DNA from: Lachnospiraceae bacterium
GTDB taxonomy: Bacteria; Bacillota; Clostridia; Lachnospirales; Lachnospiraceae
DNA: 64,000 nt
Assembly: GCA_021203305.1 (NCBI GenBank)
Contig: JAJQBK010000007.1
Coordinates: 1-64,000 of the forward strand
Reading direction: 5' to 3'
Position 1 is the first letter of the stretch; each line of letters opens with the position of its first letter. Positions 44,096 through 54,726 of the stretch are shown piece after piece. The translations under genes were made by a program, and so were the position numbers. Under the pieces are notes generated by a model, which ran no database searches, had not been told where the DNA came from, and saw only the letters and a program-made list of their open reading frames with translations.

Positions 44096-47000
44096 AAAGC
44101 ATTGAGATTCAGGGATTTAAATCCTTTGCGAATAAGATCAATTTTAAATTTCACAACGGAATCACAGCCATCGTCGGCCCGAACGGCAGCGGCAAGTCCA
44201 ATGTGGCGGACGCGGTCCGCTGGGTTTTAGGAGAACAGCGGATCAAACAGCTTCGGGGCACCAGCATGCAGGATGTGATCTTTTCCGGCACGGAAATGAG
44301 AAAGCCCTTAAGCTGCGCCTATGTGGCTATCACGCTGGATAATTCCGATCATGAGCTGGCCATTGATTATGAGGAGGTAACGGTAGCCCGCAGACTTTAC
44401 CGCTCCGGGGAGAGCGAGTATCTGTTAAACGGCACCGCCTGCCGCCTGCGGGATATCAACGAACTGTTTTACGACACCGGTATCGGCAAGGAGGGCTACT
44501 CCATCATCGGCCAGGGCCAGATCGACAAGATTCTGAGCGGGAAGCCGGAGGAGCGCAGGGAACTCTTTGACGAGGCCGCGGGTATTGTGAAGTTCAAGCA
44601 CAGAAAGGCCGCCGCTGCCAGAAAGCTGGAGGAGGAGCAGGCCAATTTTGTCCGGGTCAACGATATTTTAAGCGAGCTGGAAAAGCAGATCGGCCCTCTG
44701 GAGCGGCAGAGCGAGAAGGCCCGCGTTTATTTAAAGAAAAAGGAAGAGCTGAAGAATCTGGATATCAACTGCTTTCTGGCGGAAAACGAACGCTTGCAGG
44801 CTGAAATTTCACAGCTGGAGGAAAAGCATCAGATCGTTACCGACGACTATGCCCGGACCACGGAGAAATTTGAGAATATCCGGAAGGAATATGAAGTAGC
44901 CACCCTGGCCATCGCCGCCTGTGAGGCCAGGATGGAGGAAAGCCGCGCCAAAGCCGGAGAGGCGGAGCTTTTGCGGGGCAGACTGGAAGGGCAGATCAAC
45001 GTTTATAAGGAGCAGATTCGCTCCGCGGAAAATAATGAGGAGCATTTCCTGAGCCGCAGCCGCGCGCTGAGTGAGGAGATGGAAAGCCGCGGGAAAGAGC
45101 TGGCGGGCCTTATGGAGAAGCAGAAGGACCTGGACGCCCGGATGGAGGAAATCACCGCCAGAAGGGATGAGGCCAGGGGACGTCTGGATCAGGTTCTGGA
45201 GGAGATTGACGGCGTCAACTCTCAGGTGGAGGCTCTCAAGGCCGGGGTTCTGGAGGGACTGAATGAAAAAGCCTCCGTAAAAACCCGGCTGAGCCGGTAT
45301 GATACCATGCTGGAGCAGCACTCCATCCGCAGGGCGCAGATTCAGGCAAGGCTTCTGGAGGCTGAGTCTGACGATGAAAAGCGGGAGGAGAATATTCATT
45401 CCCTGGAGGAGGAGGTCGCTTCCATCGGGGAAGAAATCTCGGAGATTGGGCGTCAGATCGAGGAAAAGGAAGCCCAGGTCGCCCGGATGCGGGCCGCGCT
45501 GACAAAAAGCGACGAGGAATACCGCGGGGTACAGACACAGTATCACACCGAGCGCTCCCGTCTGGAGGCTCTGGTCAATCTGGCGGAGCGCTATGAGGGC
45601 TATGGCGGCAGTGTCAAAAGAGTCATGGAGCAGAAGCCCCATGTGCCGGGTATCATCGGCGTGGTGGCGGATATTTTAAAGGTGGAGAAGCAGTATGAGA
45701 CCGCCATTGAGACCGCGCTGGGAGGCAGCATCCAGAACATTGTCACGGACAATGAGGAGACCGCCAAGCAGCTGATCGCCTATCTGAAGGAGACAAAGGG
45801 CGGCAGAGCCACCTTTCTGCCTCTGACCAGCATCAAAAATATTCAGGAGTTTAAGCAAAAGGAGTGCATGAAGGAGCCAGGCGTCCTGGGACTTGCCGAT
45901 TCCTTGGTGCAATGTGAAAAAAAGTACCTGAATGTGGCCCGTTCTCTGCTGGGGAGAATCCTTGTGGTGGACAATATTGACCATGCGGTCGCCATCGCAA
46001 GAAAGTACCGTTACAGCATCCGGATGGTGACGCTGGAGGGAGAGCTGATCGTCCCCGGCGGCGCCATCAGCGGCGGCGCGTTCAAAAACAGCTCCAATCT
46101 GCTGGGACGGCGCCGGGAGACGGAGGAGCTTCAGAAAAAGGTGGACGCTCTGGAGGCTTCCCTTGACCGCATCCAGACGCAGATCGGCTCCCAGAAAAAT
46201 GAGAGAAATACCTACCGTGTGGCGGTGGAGATGCTCAAGGGCTCTCAGCAGACCAAATATCTGCAGCAGAATACAGCCCGTCTGAATCTGGAAGCGCTGC
46301 GAAGCCGCAGACAGGAGGCGGAGGAGGGGCAGGACGCCCTGAAGCTGGAATTTGGGCAGATCGCGGATGAAATCGGGCAGATAAAAGCCGAGAAGGAGCA
46401 GGCCGCCGCGGAGCTTTCCGCGCTGGATGAAAAGGAAAAGACCGCCGATGACCGGGTGCGTGAGCTGCAGGCCGGCCTGGAAGAGCTTCGCGCCAAAGAG
46501 ACTGAGGAGACCTTTCAGGTTTCCCAGTGGGATATGGAGGTGCAGGCAACCGCCCAGAATCAGAGCTTTCACGAACAGAATGTGGATCGTGTGCGGGCGG
46601 AGATTTCCCACTGCCAGGCTCAGCTGGACGAGATTAAGGGCAGTATTCAGGACAACCGGAATGATGTGGAATATAAGCAGGCTTCCATTGAGGAGCTGAC
46701 ACAGACCATCGAACAGTCCCGGCAGGTGCAGAAGGAAGCGGAGGAGGCCTGGGAGGAGGCGTCGAAGGAAAAAGAGACTCACTCACAAAAGCAGCAGGCC
46801 TTTTTTGAGGACAGAGAGGAAACCTCCGCGCAGATGAGCCGCCTGGACAAGGAAATTTTCCGCTTAAACGCCCAGAGAGAGAAGCTGGAGGAGAGCGTGG
46901 AAGCCCAGATCAATTACATGTGGTCTGAGTATGAGATCACGCTATCGGAGGCCATGAAGACCCGCAGAGAGGATATGGGAGAGCCTGCCGCCATGAAGTC

Positions 47001-47643
47001 CGCCATCGTTCAGCTGAAGCTGGAAATTAAAAAGCTGGGAGATGTCAATGTGAACGCCATTGAGGATTACAGGAATCTGATGGAACGCTATACATTCCTG
47101 AAAACACAGCATGACGATCTGGAGCAGGCGCAGAAAACGCTGCTTGACATCATTGACGAGCTGGACGCGGCCATGCGAAAGCAGTTCACTGAGAAATTCG
47201 GGGAAATTTCCCGGGAATTTGACAAGGTGTTTCAGGAGCTGTTTGGCGGAGGCCATGGAACCCTGGAGCTGATGGAGGATGAGGACATTCTGGAGGCGGG
47301 AATCCGCATTATCGCCCAGCCCCCCGGCAAGAAGCTTCAGAATATGATGCAGCTTTCCGGTGGGGAGAAATCCCTGACCGCCATCGCGCTGTTGTTTGCC
47401 ATCCAGAATCTGAAGCCCTCGCCCTTCTGTCTTCTGGACGAGATTGAGGCGGCGTTGGACGAATCCAACGTGGATCGTTTCGCCAAATATCTGCACAAGC
47501 TGACGGAGCACACCCAGTTCATTGTGATCACCCACAGGCGCGGCACCATGTCCGAGGCGGACCGGCTGTACGGGATTACCATGCAGGAGAAGGGCGTGTC
47601 AACGTTAGTGAGTGTAAATCTGATAGAGGAGGACCTGACGTAA
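44086..47643 (+). CDS. smc: Chromosome partition protein SMC
   Basis: Condensin ATPase for chromosome organisation, 1185 residues. Order: head with Walker [20 protein letters not shown], a coiled coil (about 170-500), hinge (about 515-670), second coil (670-1010), then the signature [16 protein letters not shown] and Walker [13 protein letters not shown]. Starts inside rnc and is followed one base later by ftsY, the usual trio. Confidence 0.97.
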   Translation: MYLKSIEIQGFKSFANKINFKFHNGITAIVGPNGSGKSNVADAVRWVLGEQRIKQLRGTSMQDVIFSGTEMRKPLSCAYVAITLDNSDHELAIDYEEVTVARRLYRSGESEYLLNGTACRLRDINELFYDTGIGKEGYSIIGQGQIDKILSGKPEERRELFDEAAGIVKFKHRKAAAARKLEEEQANFVRVNDILSELEKQIGPLERQSEKARVYLKKKEELKNLDINCFLAENERLQAEISQLEEKHQIVTDDYARTTEKFENIRKEYEVATLAIAACEARMEESRAKAGEAELLRGRLEGQINVYKEQIRSAENNEEHFLSRSRALSEEMESRGKELAGLMEKQKDLDARMEEITARRDEARGRLDQVLEEIDGVNSQVEALKAGVLEGLNEKASVKTRLSRYDTMLEQHSIRRAQIQARLLEAESDDEKREENIHSLEEEVASIGEEISEIGRQIEEKEAQVARMRAALTKSDEEYRGVQTQYHTERSRLEALVNLAERYEGYGGSVKRVMEQKPHVPGIIGVVADILKVEKQYETAIETALGGSIQNIVTDNEETAKQLIAYLKETKGGRATFLPLTSIKNIQEFKQKECMKEPGVLGLADSLVQCEKKYLNVARSLLGRILVVDNIDHAVAIARKYRYSIRMVTLEGELIVPGGAISGGAFKNSSNLLGRRRETEELQKKVDALEASLDRIQTQIGSQKNERNTYRVAVEMLKGSQQTKYLQQNTARLNLEALRSRRQEAEEGQDALKLEFGQIADEIGQIKAEKEQAAAELSALDEKEKTADDRVRELQAGLEELRAKETEETFQVSQWDMEVQATAQNQSFHEQNVDRVRAEISHCQAQLDEIKGSIQDNRNDVEYKQASIEELTQTIEQSRQVQKEAEEAWEEASKEKETHSQKQQAFFEDREETSAQMSRLDKEIFRLNAQREKLEESVEAQINYMWSEYEITLSEAMKTRREDMGEPAAMKSAIVQLKLEIKKLGDVNVNAIEDYRNLMERYTFLKTQHDDLEQAQKTLLDIIDELDAAMRKQFTEKFGEISREFDKVFQELFGGGHGTLELMEDEDILEAGIRIIAQPPGKKLQNMMQLSGGEKSLTAIALLFAIQNLKPSPFCLLDEIEAALDESNVDRFAKYLHKLTEHTQFIVITHRRGTMSEADRLYGITMQEKGVSTLVSVNLIEEDLT

Positions 47644-47644
47644 A

Positions 47645-48580
47645 ATGCCGGAAGAGAAAAAAGGTTTTTTCAGTAAATTAAAGCAGGGGCTGGCCAAAAC
47701 CCGGGACAACGTGATTTACGGGCTGGACCAGATTTTCACAGGCTATTCCGAGATTGATGAGGATTTTTACGAGGAGCTGGAGGAACAGCTGATCATGGGG
47801 GATATCGGCGTCAACGCCACCTCCGCCATCATGGACCGGCTCCGGGAGGATGTGGTCAAAAAGCGCCTGAAGGAGCCCAAAGAGTGCAGGGAATATCTGA
47901 TTGAGTCCATCCGGGAGCAGATGGAGGTCAAAGAGACCGCCTATGAATTTGAAAACAGGCAGTCCGTGATTTTTGTCATCGGCGTCAACGGTGTGGGCAA
48001 GACCACCTCCGTGGGAAAGCTGGCTTATAATTTAAAGCAGTCCGGCAAGAAGGTGCTCATCGCGGCGGCGGATACCTACCGGGCGGCGGCGGGAGACCAG
48101 CTGCAGGAGTGGGCCAACCGTGCCGGTGTGGATATGATCGGCGGAAAAGAGGGCGCCGACCCGGCCAGCGTTGTCTATGACGCGGTGGTGGCGGCCCGGG
48201 CCAGAGGCGTGGACGTGCTGCTGGTGGATACCGCCGGTCGGCTTCACAACCGCAAGAATCTGATGGAAGAGCTGAAAAAAATGAACCGCATGATCGACAA
48301 GGGCTTTCCGGACGCTTATCGGGAGAATCTGATTGTGCTGGACGGCACCACTGGCCAGAACGCCATGGCTCAGGCGAAGGAGTTTGGCACGGTTACCGAT
48401 CTGACGGGCATTATCCTGACCAAGCTGGACGGGACCGCCAAGGGCGGTATCGCGGTGGCCATCCAGTCGGAGCTGCAGGTGCCGGTGAAATATATCGGCG
48501 TGGGCGAAGGAATCGAGGATCTGCAGAAATTTGACGCCCATGCCTTTGTTAACGCGCTGTTTGATGTACAGGAGGAATAA
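47645..48580 (+). CDS. ftsY: SRP receptor FtsY
   Basis: GTPase that receives SRP-ribosome complexes at the membrane. The 311 residues lack the long acidic domain of enterobacteria, as usual in Firmicutes. NG-domain motifs: GVNGVGKTTSVGKLAY, DTYRAAAGDQL, DTAGRLHN, TKLDGTAKGG. Its partner ffh is at 52671. Confidence 0.97.
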   Translation: MPEEKKGFFSKLKQGLAKTRDNVIYGLDQIFTGYSEIDEDFYEELEEQLIMGDIGVNATSAIMDRLREDVVKKRLKEPKECREYLIESIREQMEVKETAYEFENRQSVIFVIGVNGVGKTTSVGKLAYNLKQSGKKVLIAAADTYRAAAGDQLQEWANRAGVDMIGGKEGADPASVVYDAVVAARARGVDVLLVDTAGRLHNRKNLMEELKKMNRMIDKGFPDAYRENLIVLDGTTGQNAMAQAKEFGTVTDLTGIILTKLDGTAKGGIAVAIQSELQVPVKYIGVGEGIEDLQKFDAHAFVNALFDVQEE

Positions 48581-48682
48581 ACCTGGCAGAACAGCGGCTG
48601 ACTCCCGATGGAGCTGTAAAAGAGGCCGCGGATCTGTTGTTGACGGATGAGGAGTTTTGCGGATACAGGAGGAATGACAGAA

Positions 48683-49903
48683 ATGGAAGAAATGCTGACG
48701 CTGGATAAATTTGAGGAGGCCGCCGAGGTTCTGAAAAGTGTGACGCTGGAGACCAAGCTGGTGTATAGTGAGTTTTTAAGTGGGCAAACTGGGAATAAGG
48801 TCTACTTAAAGCCTGAAAATATGCAGCTGACCGGCGCTTATAAGGTCAGGGGCGCTTATTATACCATGAGCACACTGACGCAGGAGGAGAGGGACAGAGG
48901 GGTGATCACGGCCTCCGCCGGCAACCATGCCCAGGGCGTGGCCTATGCGGCGCAGCGCTACGGCTGTAAGGCGACCATCGTGATGCCCACCACCACGCCC
49001 TTAATGAAGGTGAACCGCACCAAGTCCTACGGGGCGGAGGTGGTGCTGTACGGGGACGTTTATGATGAGGCCTGCGCCCACGCTTACGAGCTGGCGGATC
49101 AGTATGGATACACCTTCATTCATCCCTTCGACGATCTGCGGGTGGCTACCGGCCAGGGAACCATCGCCATGGAGATTTTCAAGGAGTTGCCCCTGGTGGA
49201 TTATATTCTGGTGCCCATCGGCGGCGGCGGGCTGGTGACCGGCGTTTCCACGCTGGCGAAGCTGTTGAATCCCAAGATTAAGGTGATCGGGGTGGAGCCC
49301 GCGGGCGCCAACTGTATGCAGGTTTCCCTGGAGAAGGGAGAGGTGACAAGCCTTCCGGGAGTCAATACCATCGCGGACGGCACCGCGGTTAAGACCCCGG
49401 GCAAAAAGATTTTCCCTTATATTCAGAAGAATCTGGACGGCATCATCACTGTGGAGGACGACGAGCTGATCGTGGCCTTTCTGGATATGGTGGAGAATCA
49501 TAAGATGGTGGTGGAGAATTCCGGCCTTCTGACGGTGGCGGCCTTAAAGCATCTGGACGTCAGGGGCAAGAAGGTGGTGTCCATCTTAAGCGGCGGCAAT
49601 ATGGATATTATTACCATGTCCAGCGTGGTGCAGCAGGGGCTGATTTTCCGCGACAGAATCTTTACGGTTTCCATTTATCTGCCGGATAAGCCGGGCGAGC
49701 TGCACAAGGTTTCGGGGATTCTGGCCCGGGAGAACGGCAACGTGATCAAGCTGGAGCACAATCAGTTCGTGACTACAAACCGGAATTCGGCGGTGGAGCT
49801 GACGATTACGCTGGAGGCCTTTGGGACGGAGCATAAGCACCAGATTCTGGAGGCACTGAAGAAGGAGGGGTATAGTCCGAAGCTGGTGATGGCCAGATTG
49901 TAG
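48683..49903 (+). CDS. ilvA: Threonine ammonia-lyase with ACT domain
   Basis: PLP enzyme turning threonine into 2-oxobutanoate and ammonia. The 406 residues have PLP Lys54 in TGAYKVRGA, SAGNHAQGVA, the phosphate loop GGGGLVTG and a C-terminal ACT domain (IYLPDKPGELHKV). One ACT domain and this length suit the catabolic/short biosynthetic type. Start: AGGAGG (48667-48672) is only one base from ATG 48674, so ATG 48683 is preferred. Confidence 0.92.
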   Translation: MEEMLTLDKFEEAAEVLKSVTLETKLVYSEFLSGQTGNKVYLKPENMQLTGAYKVRGAYYTMSTLTQEERDRGVITASAGNHAQGVAYAAQRYGCKATIVMPTTTPLMKVNRTKSYGAEVVLYGDVYDEACAHAYELADQYGYTFIHPFDDLRVATGQGTIAMEIFKELPLVDYILVPIGGGGLVTGVSTLAKLLNPKIKVIGVEPAGANCMQVSLEKGEVTSLPGVNTIADGTAVKTPGKKIFPYIQKNLDGIITVEDDELIVAFLDMVENHKMVVENSGLLTVAALKHLDVRGKKVVSILSGGNMDIITMSSVVQQGLIFRDRIFTVSIYLPDKPGELHKVSGILARENGNVIKLEHNQFVTTNRNSAVELTITLEAFGTEHKHQILEALKKEGYSPKLVMARL

Positions 49904-49931
49904 CAGTTGAAAAGTGATGGTTAAAGCGACC

Positions 49932-50240
49932 GGCCAGTTCCTGTTTTCCTCTCGAGCTTCGCTGTGCAGGACATTCCGATGAGCCAAATTAAGGAACTGT
50001 CGCAAAATAATATGCACAGATTGTGTTGGATAATGCGTGAAGCGCAGCCTTTAAAAACGTAGGCGTAGCGGGCTACGGCGAGGCTTTTAAAGGCTGCGAT
50101 TCGCGTATTAGCCGACGCAAGATGTGCATATTATTTTGTGATAGTTCCTTACCATGAATTGTATCAGCAAGGGCTTCTACAATTCATCTTGTCTCATCTC
50201 CATTGCACAGAGGCACTCGAGAGAAAAACAGGAACTGGCC
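49932..50240. repeat. Large nested palindrome, repeat family B copy 1
   Basis: A 309-bp structure filling most of the 409-base ilvA-yitT gap. Three nested pairs of arms: 49932-49956 with 50216-50240 (24 of 25 match), 49990-50018 with 50123-50151 (TAAGGAACTGTCGCAAAATA type), and 50044-50056 with 50085-50097 (GCAGCCTTTAAAA). Parts recur at 36115, 37177 and 61380. No reading frame is credible. Confidence 0.85.
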
Positions 50241-50312
50241 TGTTAAGTTTAATGCAATTCATAGTATCATAGCCTTTTGCCGATTAAATCATAGATAAAG
50301 AAAGTGCGATGT

Positions 50313-51173
50313 ATGAAGTATTTGAATGTTATAAAGGAATATTTGATTATCACCCTGGCTTCCGTCGTGTACTCGGTGGGAATCGCTTTATTCCTTGATC
50401 CCAACAATTTAGCGCCCGGCGGCGTGTCAGGTCTGGCAATCATATTGAACAGGCTGGTGCCGTTGCAGGTCGGTACGTTGATGTTTCTGTTAAATATTCC
50501 GATTTTTGTGCTGGGAATCTGGAAGCTGGGCGCCAGAGTGGTGGTTCGCAGCGTCTATTGTCTGGCGGTCAGCTCTGTGATGATCAATTATATGAGCGCG
50601 AATTTCAGTGTGATCACGCGGGACAAGCTGCTGGCGGCGTTGTCCGGCGCGGTGCTGATGGGAGTGGGTATCGGCGTGGTTATGAAGCAGAACGCCACCA
50701 CCGGAGGGATGGATATTGTGATTAAGGTGCTGCGCAGGAAATATCCGCAGCTGAAGACCAACAGCCTGTTCCTTATGACGGATATTTTTGTGGTAGCCTT
50801 GTCCGCTGTAGTATTCCGGGATATTGAGGCGGCATTGTACGCGGCGGTGACGGTGGTGATGAATTCCATCGTCCTGGATATTGTACTCTACGGCAGGGAC
50901 GAGGCGAAGCTTCTCTATATTATCAGCGATTACAGCGGGCGTATCGCTGACCGTGTCTTAAAGGAGCTGGACATCGGCCTGACCTATGTGCATGGCCGGG
51001 GCGGCTACAGTGGCAGGGATAAGGAGGTCCTGATGGTGGTGATGCACAAAAATCTTCTGCCCAGAGCGGAGGAGATTGTAAAGCAGGAGGACCCGGAAGC
51101 CTTCATGATTGTGACCAGTGCGAATGAGATTTACGGGGAAGGATATAAAAATATTTTCAGTGAAAGACTGTAA
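50313..51173 (+). CDS. YitT family membrane protein (DUF161/DUF2179)
   Basis: A 286-residue protein with five to six membrane helices and a C-terminal cytoplasmic DUF2179 domain (KLLYIISDYSGRIADRVLKEL, GRGGYSGRDKEVLMVV). N-terminal blocks LFLDPNNLAPGGVSGLA and QNATTGGMDI are typical. Function unknown; several paralogs per genome are usual in Firmicutes. ATG 50313 chosen over GTG 50304; both have a weak AAAGAAAG upstream. Confidence 0.88.
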   Translation: MKYLNVIKEYLIITLASVVYSVGIALFLDPNNLAPGGVSGLAIILNRLVPLQVGTLMFLLNIPIFVLGIWKLGARVVVRSVYCLAVSSVMINYMSANFSVITRDKLLAALSGAVLMGVGIGVVMKQNATTGGMDIVIKVLRRKYPQLKTNSLFLMTDIFVVALSAVVFRDIEAALYAAVTVVMNSIVLDIVLYGRDEAKLLYIISDYSGRIADRVLKELDIGLTYVHGRGGYSGRDKEVLMVVMHKNLLPRAEEIVKQEDPEAFMIVTSANEIYGEGYKNIFSERL

Positions 51174-51266
51174 TTTACAGTCAGCCGGAAGCTTTTGTAC
51201 ATGCGGATGGAGGACCGTGAATATAGCGGTGACAGCTGTGAACTATGGCTACAGTGAAAAAAGTCG

Positions 51267-51295
51267 TTGAAAAGATTTCCAGTTTATACTATAAT
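51267..51295 (+). promoter_or_regulatory. SigA-type promoter of the GntR gene
   Basis: TTGAAA (51267-51272), 17-base spacer, TATAAT (51290-51295). Confidence 0.8.
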
Positions 51296-51330
51296 GACTC
51301 AGGCAAATAAGCGCAATGGGGAGGCGGAAG

Positions 51331-52017
51331 GTGACCAGTAGAGAAACGGTTGGGGATATCAGCGATGTGAACTCTTTGAGGGGGCGGGTGTTTCACCAGA
51401 TCAGGGACAATATTCTCAGCGGAAAGTACAAGGAGCATGAAGAGTTAAAAGAGGTAGCCATCGGAGAGGAGATGGGCGTCAGCCGCACACCGGTGCGGGA
51501 GGCGTTTAGGCAGCTGGAGCTGGAGGGTCTGATCAGGATTATTCCCAATAAGGGAGCCTATGTGACCGGCATTACGCGCAAGGATGTGCATGACATCTAC
51601 GAGATGCGTTCTCTCCTGGAGGGGCTGTGCGCCCGCTGGTGTTGTGACAATATCACACAGGAGCAGATGGACGCCCTGGAGGAGAATATTTATCTGGCCA
51701 GATTTCACACAGACAGGGGAAATACGGAGCATCTGACCACTCTGGACAATCAGTTTCACGACCTGCTTTATGAGGCCTGCGGCAGCAAGATGCTGGCTCG
51801 CCAGCTGAAGGATTTTCACCAGTACGTGATCGGTATCCGCAGAAAGACTCTGGCTGATCTGGATCGGGGCATCGCTTCCAATCAGGAGCATGAGGGAATC
51901 CTGAACGCGATTAAGAATAATGACAGGGATCTGGCTCAGGAGCTTGCCCACGCTCATATGATCAACGCCTACAACAATATTCTGGCGCGGGGGCTGGACC
52001 AGACCTACCCGGAGTAA
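51331..52017 (+). CDS. GntR family regulator, FCD (FadR-type) domain
   Basis: A 228-residue transcription factor. Winged helix at about 15-80 (LKEVAIGEEMGVSRTPVREAFRQLELEGLI) and an FCD ligand domain with the metal-type residues in DNQFHDLLYEACG and EHEGILNAI. Targets unknown; often neighbouring sugar-acid or amino acid genes, but none adjoin. GTG 51331 has GGGGAGG six bases upstream; ATG 51316 has no ribosome site. Confidence 0.9.
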   Translation: MTSRETVGDISDVNSLRGRVFHQIRDNILSGKYKEHEELKEVAIGEEMGVSRTPVREAFRQLELEGLIRIIPNKGAYVTGITRKDVHDIYEMRSLLEGLCARWCCDNITQEQMDALEENIYLARFHTDRGNTEHLTTLDNQFHDLLYEACGSKMLARQLKDFHQYVIGIRRKTLADLDRGIASNQEHEGILNAIKNNDRDLAQELAHAHMINAYNNILARGLDQTYPE

Positions 52018-52056
52018 AAACATAATTATTCACAGTAACAAAGAAAATAAAAATAT

Positions 52057-52105
52057 TGCTTGACTCCATTGCGGAAATCTGATATTCTTGCAAAGGTGTC
52101 AAGCA
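52057..52105 (+). promoter_or_regulatory. Promoter of ylxM-ffh inside an inverted repeat
   Basis: TTGACT (52060-52065), 17-base spacer, TATTCT (52083-52088). TGCTTGAC (52057-52064) and GTCAAGCA (52098-52105) form an 8-bp inverted repeat spanning it, followed by TTTTT. Confidence 0.6.
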
Positions 52106-52193
52106 TTTTTACTTAACACCATTGATTCATCGTGAATGGTAACGACTCATCAGGGATAATCAGCGCCATGGCTGTTTGCGGGAGGTGATGGCT

Positions 52194-52667
52194 GTGTCAT
52201 CGGTAGAGAAGGTGGTGGAGCAGAGCCTTTTGTATGACTACTATGGGGAGCTTCTGACCGATCACCAGCGGAGGATCTATGAGGCGGCGGTGTTTGACAA
52301 CCTGAGCCTGGGTGAGATCGCGGAGGAGACCGGGATCAGCCGGCAGGGTGTGTATGACTTGCTGAAGCGCTGTGACGGGAAGCTGAAGCAGTACGAGGCC
52401 AGCCTGCATCTGCTGGAGAGGCAGGAGCGGGTGAGGCAGCTGGCGGAGGCCATGGACGGGGCTGTGACTGAGCTTTATGGCCTGTATCCGGAGGAAAGAA
52501 CAGCGGAGAGGGTAACAGCAAATCCGGACGGGCAGGGGCTGATTTCAGAGCGGTCCAAAGAACCGAACGGACAGGATCTGGTTTCAGAGCAGTCCAATGA
52601 TCCGGATGCGCGGCAGTTACTTGACCGTTTGCGGCAGCTGGTCTGCCAGCTTTTGGAGGAGATTTGA
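52194..52667 (+). CDS. ylxM: YlxM, SRP-associated helix-turn-helix protein
   Basis: A 157-residue protein of the YlxM/UPF0122 family, which binds SRP RNA or Ffh and stimulates its GTPase. Residues 5-80 hold a sigma-region-4-like helix-turn-helix ([30 protein letters not shown]). The remaining ~70 residues are an unusual variable tail with two near-repeats ([21 protein letters not shown]). GTG 52194 fits the GGAGGTGA site best. ffh follows directly. Confidence 0.88.
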   Translation: MSSVEKVVEQSLLYDYYGELLTDHQRRIYEAAVFDNLSLGEIAEETGISRQGVYDLLKRCDGKLKQYEASLHLLERQERVRQLAEAMDGAVTELYGLYPEERTAERVTANPDGQGLISERSKEPNGQDLVSEQSNDPDARQLLDRLRQLVCQLLEEI

Positions 52668-52670
52668 CAG

Positions 52671-54041
52671 ATGGCTTTTGAAAGCTTAACAGAGAAACTT
52701 CAGAATGTTTTTAAGAATCTCCGCTCCAAGGGCAGGCTGACGGAGGAGGACGTCAGGGCAGCGTTAAAGGAAGTGAAGATGGCGCTGCTGGAGGCGGACG
52801 TCAACTTCAAGGTTGTCAGACAGTTCATTAAGACGGTGGAGGAGCGGGCCATCGGCCAGGATGTGATGAACGGGCTCAATCCGGGTCAGATGGTGATCAA
52901 GATCGTCAATGAGGAGATGGTTGCCCTGATGGGCAGCGAGACCACCGAGATCAAATTCGCGCCGGGCCAGCAGATCACTGTGATTATGATGGCGGGCCTT
53001 CAGGGCGCGGGCAAGACCACCACGGCGGCCAAGCTGGCGGGAAAGCTGCGCCAGAAGGGCAAGAAGCCCCTGCTTGTGGCCTGCGATGTGTACCGCCCGG
53101 CGGCCATCGAGCAGCTGCAGATCAACGGGGAAAAGATGGGAGTGGACGTCTTTGCCATGGGCACCGGCCATAAGCCGGTGGACATCGCGAAGGCTTCTCT
53201 GGAGCACGCCGCGAAGAACGGCCATAATCTGGTCATTCTGGATACCGCGGGGCGCCTTCATATCGACCAGGCCATGATGGAGGAGCTCATTGAGATCAAG
53301 GAAAGCCTGACGGTACATCAGACCCTGCTGGTGGTGGACGCCATGACCGGTCAGGACGCGGTCAATGTGGCCAATGAGTTCAATGAAAAGGTGGGTGTGG
53401 ACGGCATTATCCTTTCCAAGATGGACGGCGATACCCGCGGCGGCGCGGCTCTTTCCGTCAAGGCGGTGACCGGCAAGCCCATCCTGTATGTGGGCATGGG
53501 AGAGAAGCTCTCCGACCTGGAGCAGTTCTATCCGGACCGCATGGCCAGCCGGATTCTGGGTATGGGCGATGTCCTTTCCCTGATCGAGAAGGCCAGCGAG
53601 GCCATAGACATCGACGAGGCCAAAGAGAAGGACATGATGGGCCGCATGCAGAAGGGAAAGTTTGATTTCAACGACTACCTGGAGAGCATGAAGCAGATGC
53701 GCAATATGGGCGGGATATCCTCCCTGCTGGGGATGCTGCCCGGCATGGGCGTCAGGGCCGACGACCTGGAGGGCATGATCGATGAAAAGCAGATGGCCCG
53801 CACAGAAGCGATTGTCTATTCCATGACGCCTGAGGAGCGCCGCAACCCCAAGCTGTTGAATATCAGCAGGAAGCAGCGGATCGCCAGGGGCGCGGGCGTG
53901 GACATCTCGGTGGTCAACCGCTTCATCAAGCAGTTTGAGCAGTCTCAGAAGATGATGAAGCAGCTGGGCGGCGGCAGGCGCGGCATGGGCGGCCTGATGG
54001 GAGCCATGGGCGGCGGCAGGCGCAGAGGCAAATATTTTTGA
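52671..54041 (+). CDS. ffh: Signal recognition particle protein Ffh
   Basis: GTPase that binds signal sequences on ribosomes. The 456 residues have the NG domain (GLQGAGKTTTAAKLA, DVYRPAAIEQL, DTAGRLHID, SKMDGDTRGG) and the Met-rich M domain (about 300-456) with a Gly/Arg/Met tail. Coupled to ylxM. Confidence 0.97.
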   Translation: MAFESLTEKLQNVFKNLRSKGRLTEEDVRAALKEVKMALLEADVNFKVVRQFIKTVEERAIGQDVMNGLNPGQMVIKIVNEEMVALMGSETTEIKFAPGQQITVIMMAGLQGAGKTTTAAKLAGKLRQKGKKPLLVACDVYRPAAIEQLQINGEKMGVDVFAMGTGHKPVDIAKASLEHAAKNGHNLVILDTAGRLHIDQAMMEELIEIKESLTVHQTLLVVDAMTGQDAVNVANEFNEKVGVDGIILSKMDGDTRGGAALSVKAVTGKPILYVGMGEKLSDLEQFYPDRMASRILGMGDVLSLIEKASEAIDIDEAKEKDMMGRMQKGKFDFNDYLESMKQMRNMGGISSLLGMLPGMGVRADDLEGMIDEKQMARTEAIVYSMTPEERRNPKLLNISRKQRIARGAGVDISVVNRFIKQFEQSQKMMKQLGGGRRGMGGLMGAMGGGRRRGKYF

Positions 54042-54064
54042 ACGGTAATTCGGCCATAAGCCGG

Positions 54065-54173
54065 GTTATTTACAGGTTGCTTTTCACAACTAAAAAGATA
54101 TAACCGGTCCTTTACAAGCAAAAAAAGCTTGACAGGCTTGTTTCTATCTTTTAAGTCGGCTGTGAATAGTAAC
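54065..54173. mobile_element. Shortened family A element, copy 3
   Basis: The right end GGCTGTGAATAGTAAC (54158-54173) is identical to the family A terminus. The interior keeps AGATATAA, TTTACAAGC and GCTTGACAGG as in copies 1 and 2; the left half is deleted, with GTTATTTACAGG as a degenerate left end. Lies between ffh and rpsP and can fold into a hairpin. Confidence 0.75.
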
Positions 54174-54210
54174 AAATAAAGATTTCACATAATGGAGGAG
54201 AAACACAACT

Positions 54211-54456
54211 ATGGCAGTAAAAATCAGATTAACCAGACTGGGACAGAAGAAGAAACCCCTTTACAGAATCATTGTAGCGGATTCCCGCTCCCCCAGAGAC
54301 GGCAGATTCATTGAGGAGATCGGCACCTACGACCCCAACAAGAATCCCAGCGAGATCAAAATCAATGAAGAGCTGGCGAAGAAGTGGCTTGACAACGGGG
54401 CCCAGCCGACGGATGTGGTAACCAAACTGTTCAAGGCGGCCGGTATCGAAAAATAG
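54211..54456 (+). CDS. rpsP: 30S ribosomal protein S16
   Basis: An 81-residue small-subunit protein: [52 protein letters not shown] follows ATGGAGGAG. Heads rpsP-khpA-rimM-trmD. Confidence 0.97.
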   Translation: MAVKIRLTRLGQKKKPLYRIIVADSRSPRDGRFIEEIGTYDPNKNPSEIKINEELAKKWLDNGAQPTDVVTKLFKAAGIEK

Positions 54457-54479
54457 AGAAGCACGTCCGGAGGTGGAGT

Positions 54480-54707
54480 ATGAAAGAATTAGTAGAAATT
54501 ATCGCAAAAGCCCTCGTTGATCATCCGGACGAGGTTGTGGTAACCGAAGAAAGAAACGGCAGTGATGTGACGGTGGAGCTTCATGTGGCGCCCTCTGATA
54601 TGGGGAAGGTCATCGGCAAGCAGGGCAGGATTGCCAAGGCAATCCGGTCCGTGGTGAATGCCGCGGCCAATAAGGAGCATCTGACCGTTGATGTAGAGAT
54701 TGTCTGA
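54480..54707 (+). CDS. khpA: KH-domain RNA-binding protein KhpA (YlqC)
   Basis: A 75-residue single KH domain with the GxxG loop in VIGKQGRIAKAIRSVV. Works with KhpB as a global RNA chaperone linked to cell division in Firmicutes. Starts 23 bases after rpsP, as usual. Confidence 0.94.
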   Translation: MKELVEIIAKALVDHPDEVVVTEERNGSDVTVELHVAPSDMGKVIGKQGRIAKAIRSVVNAAANKEHLTVDVEIV

Positions 54708-54726
54708 TCATCACTGACAGTGTCAC

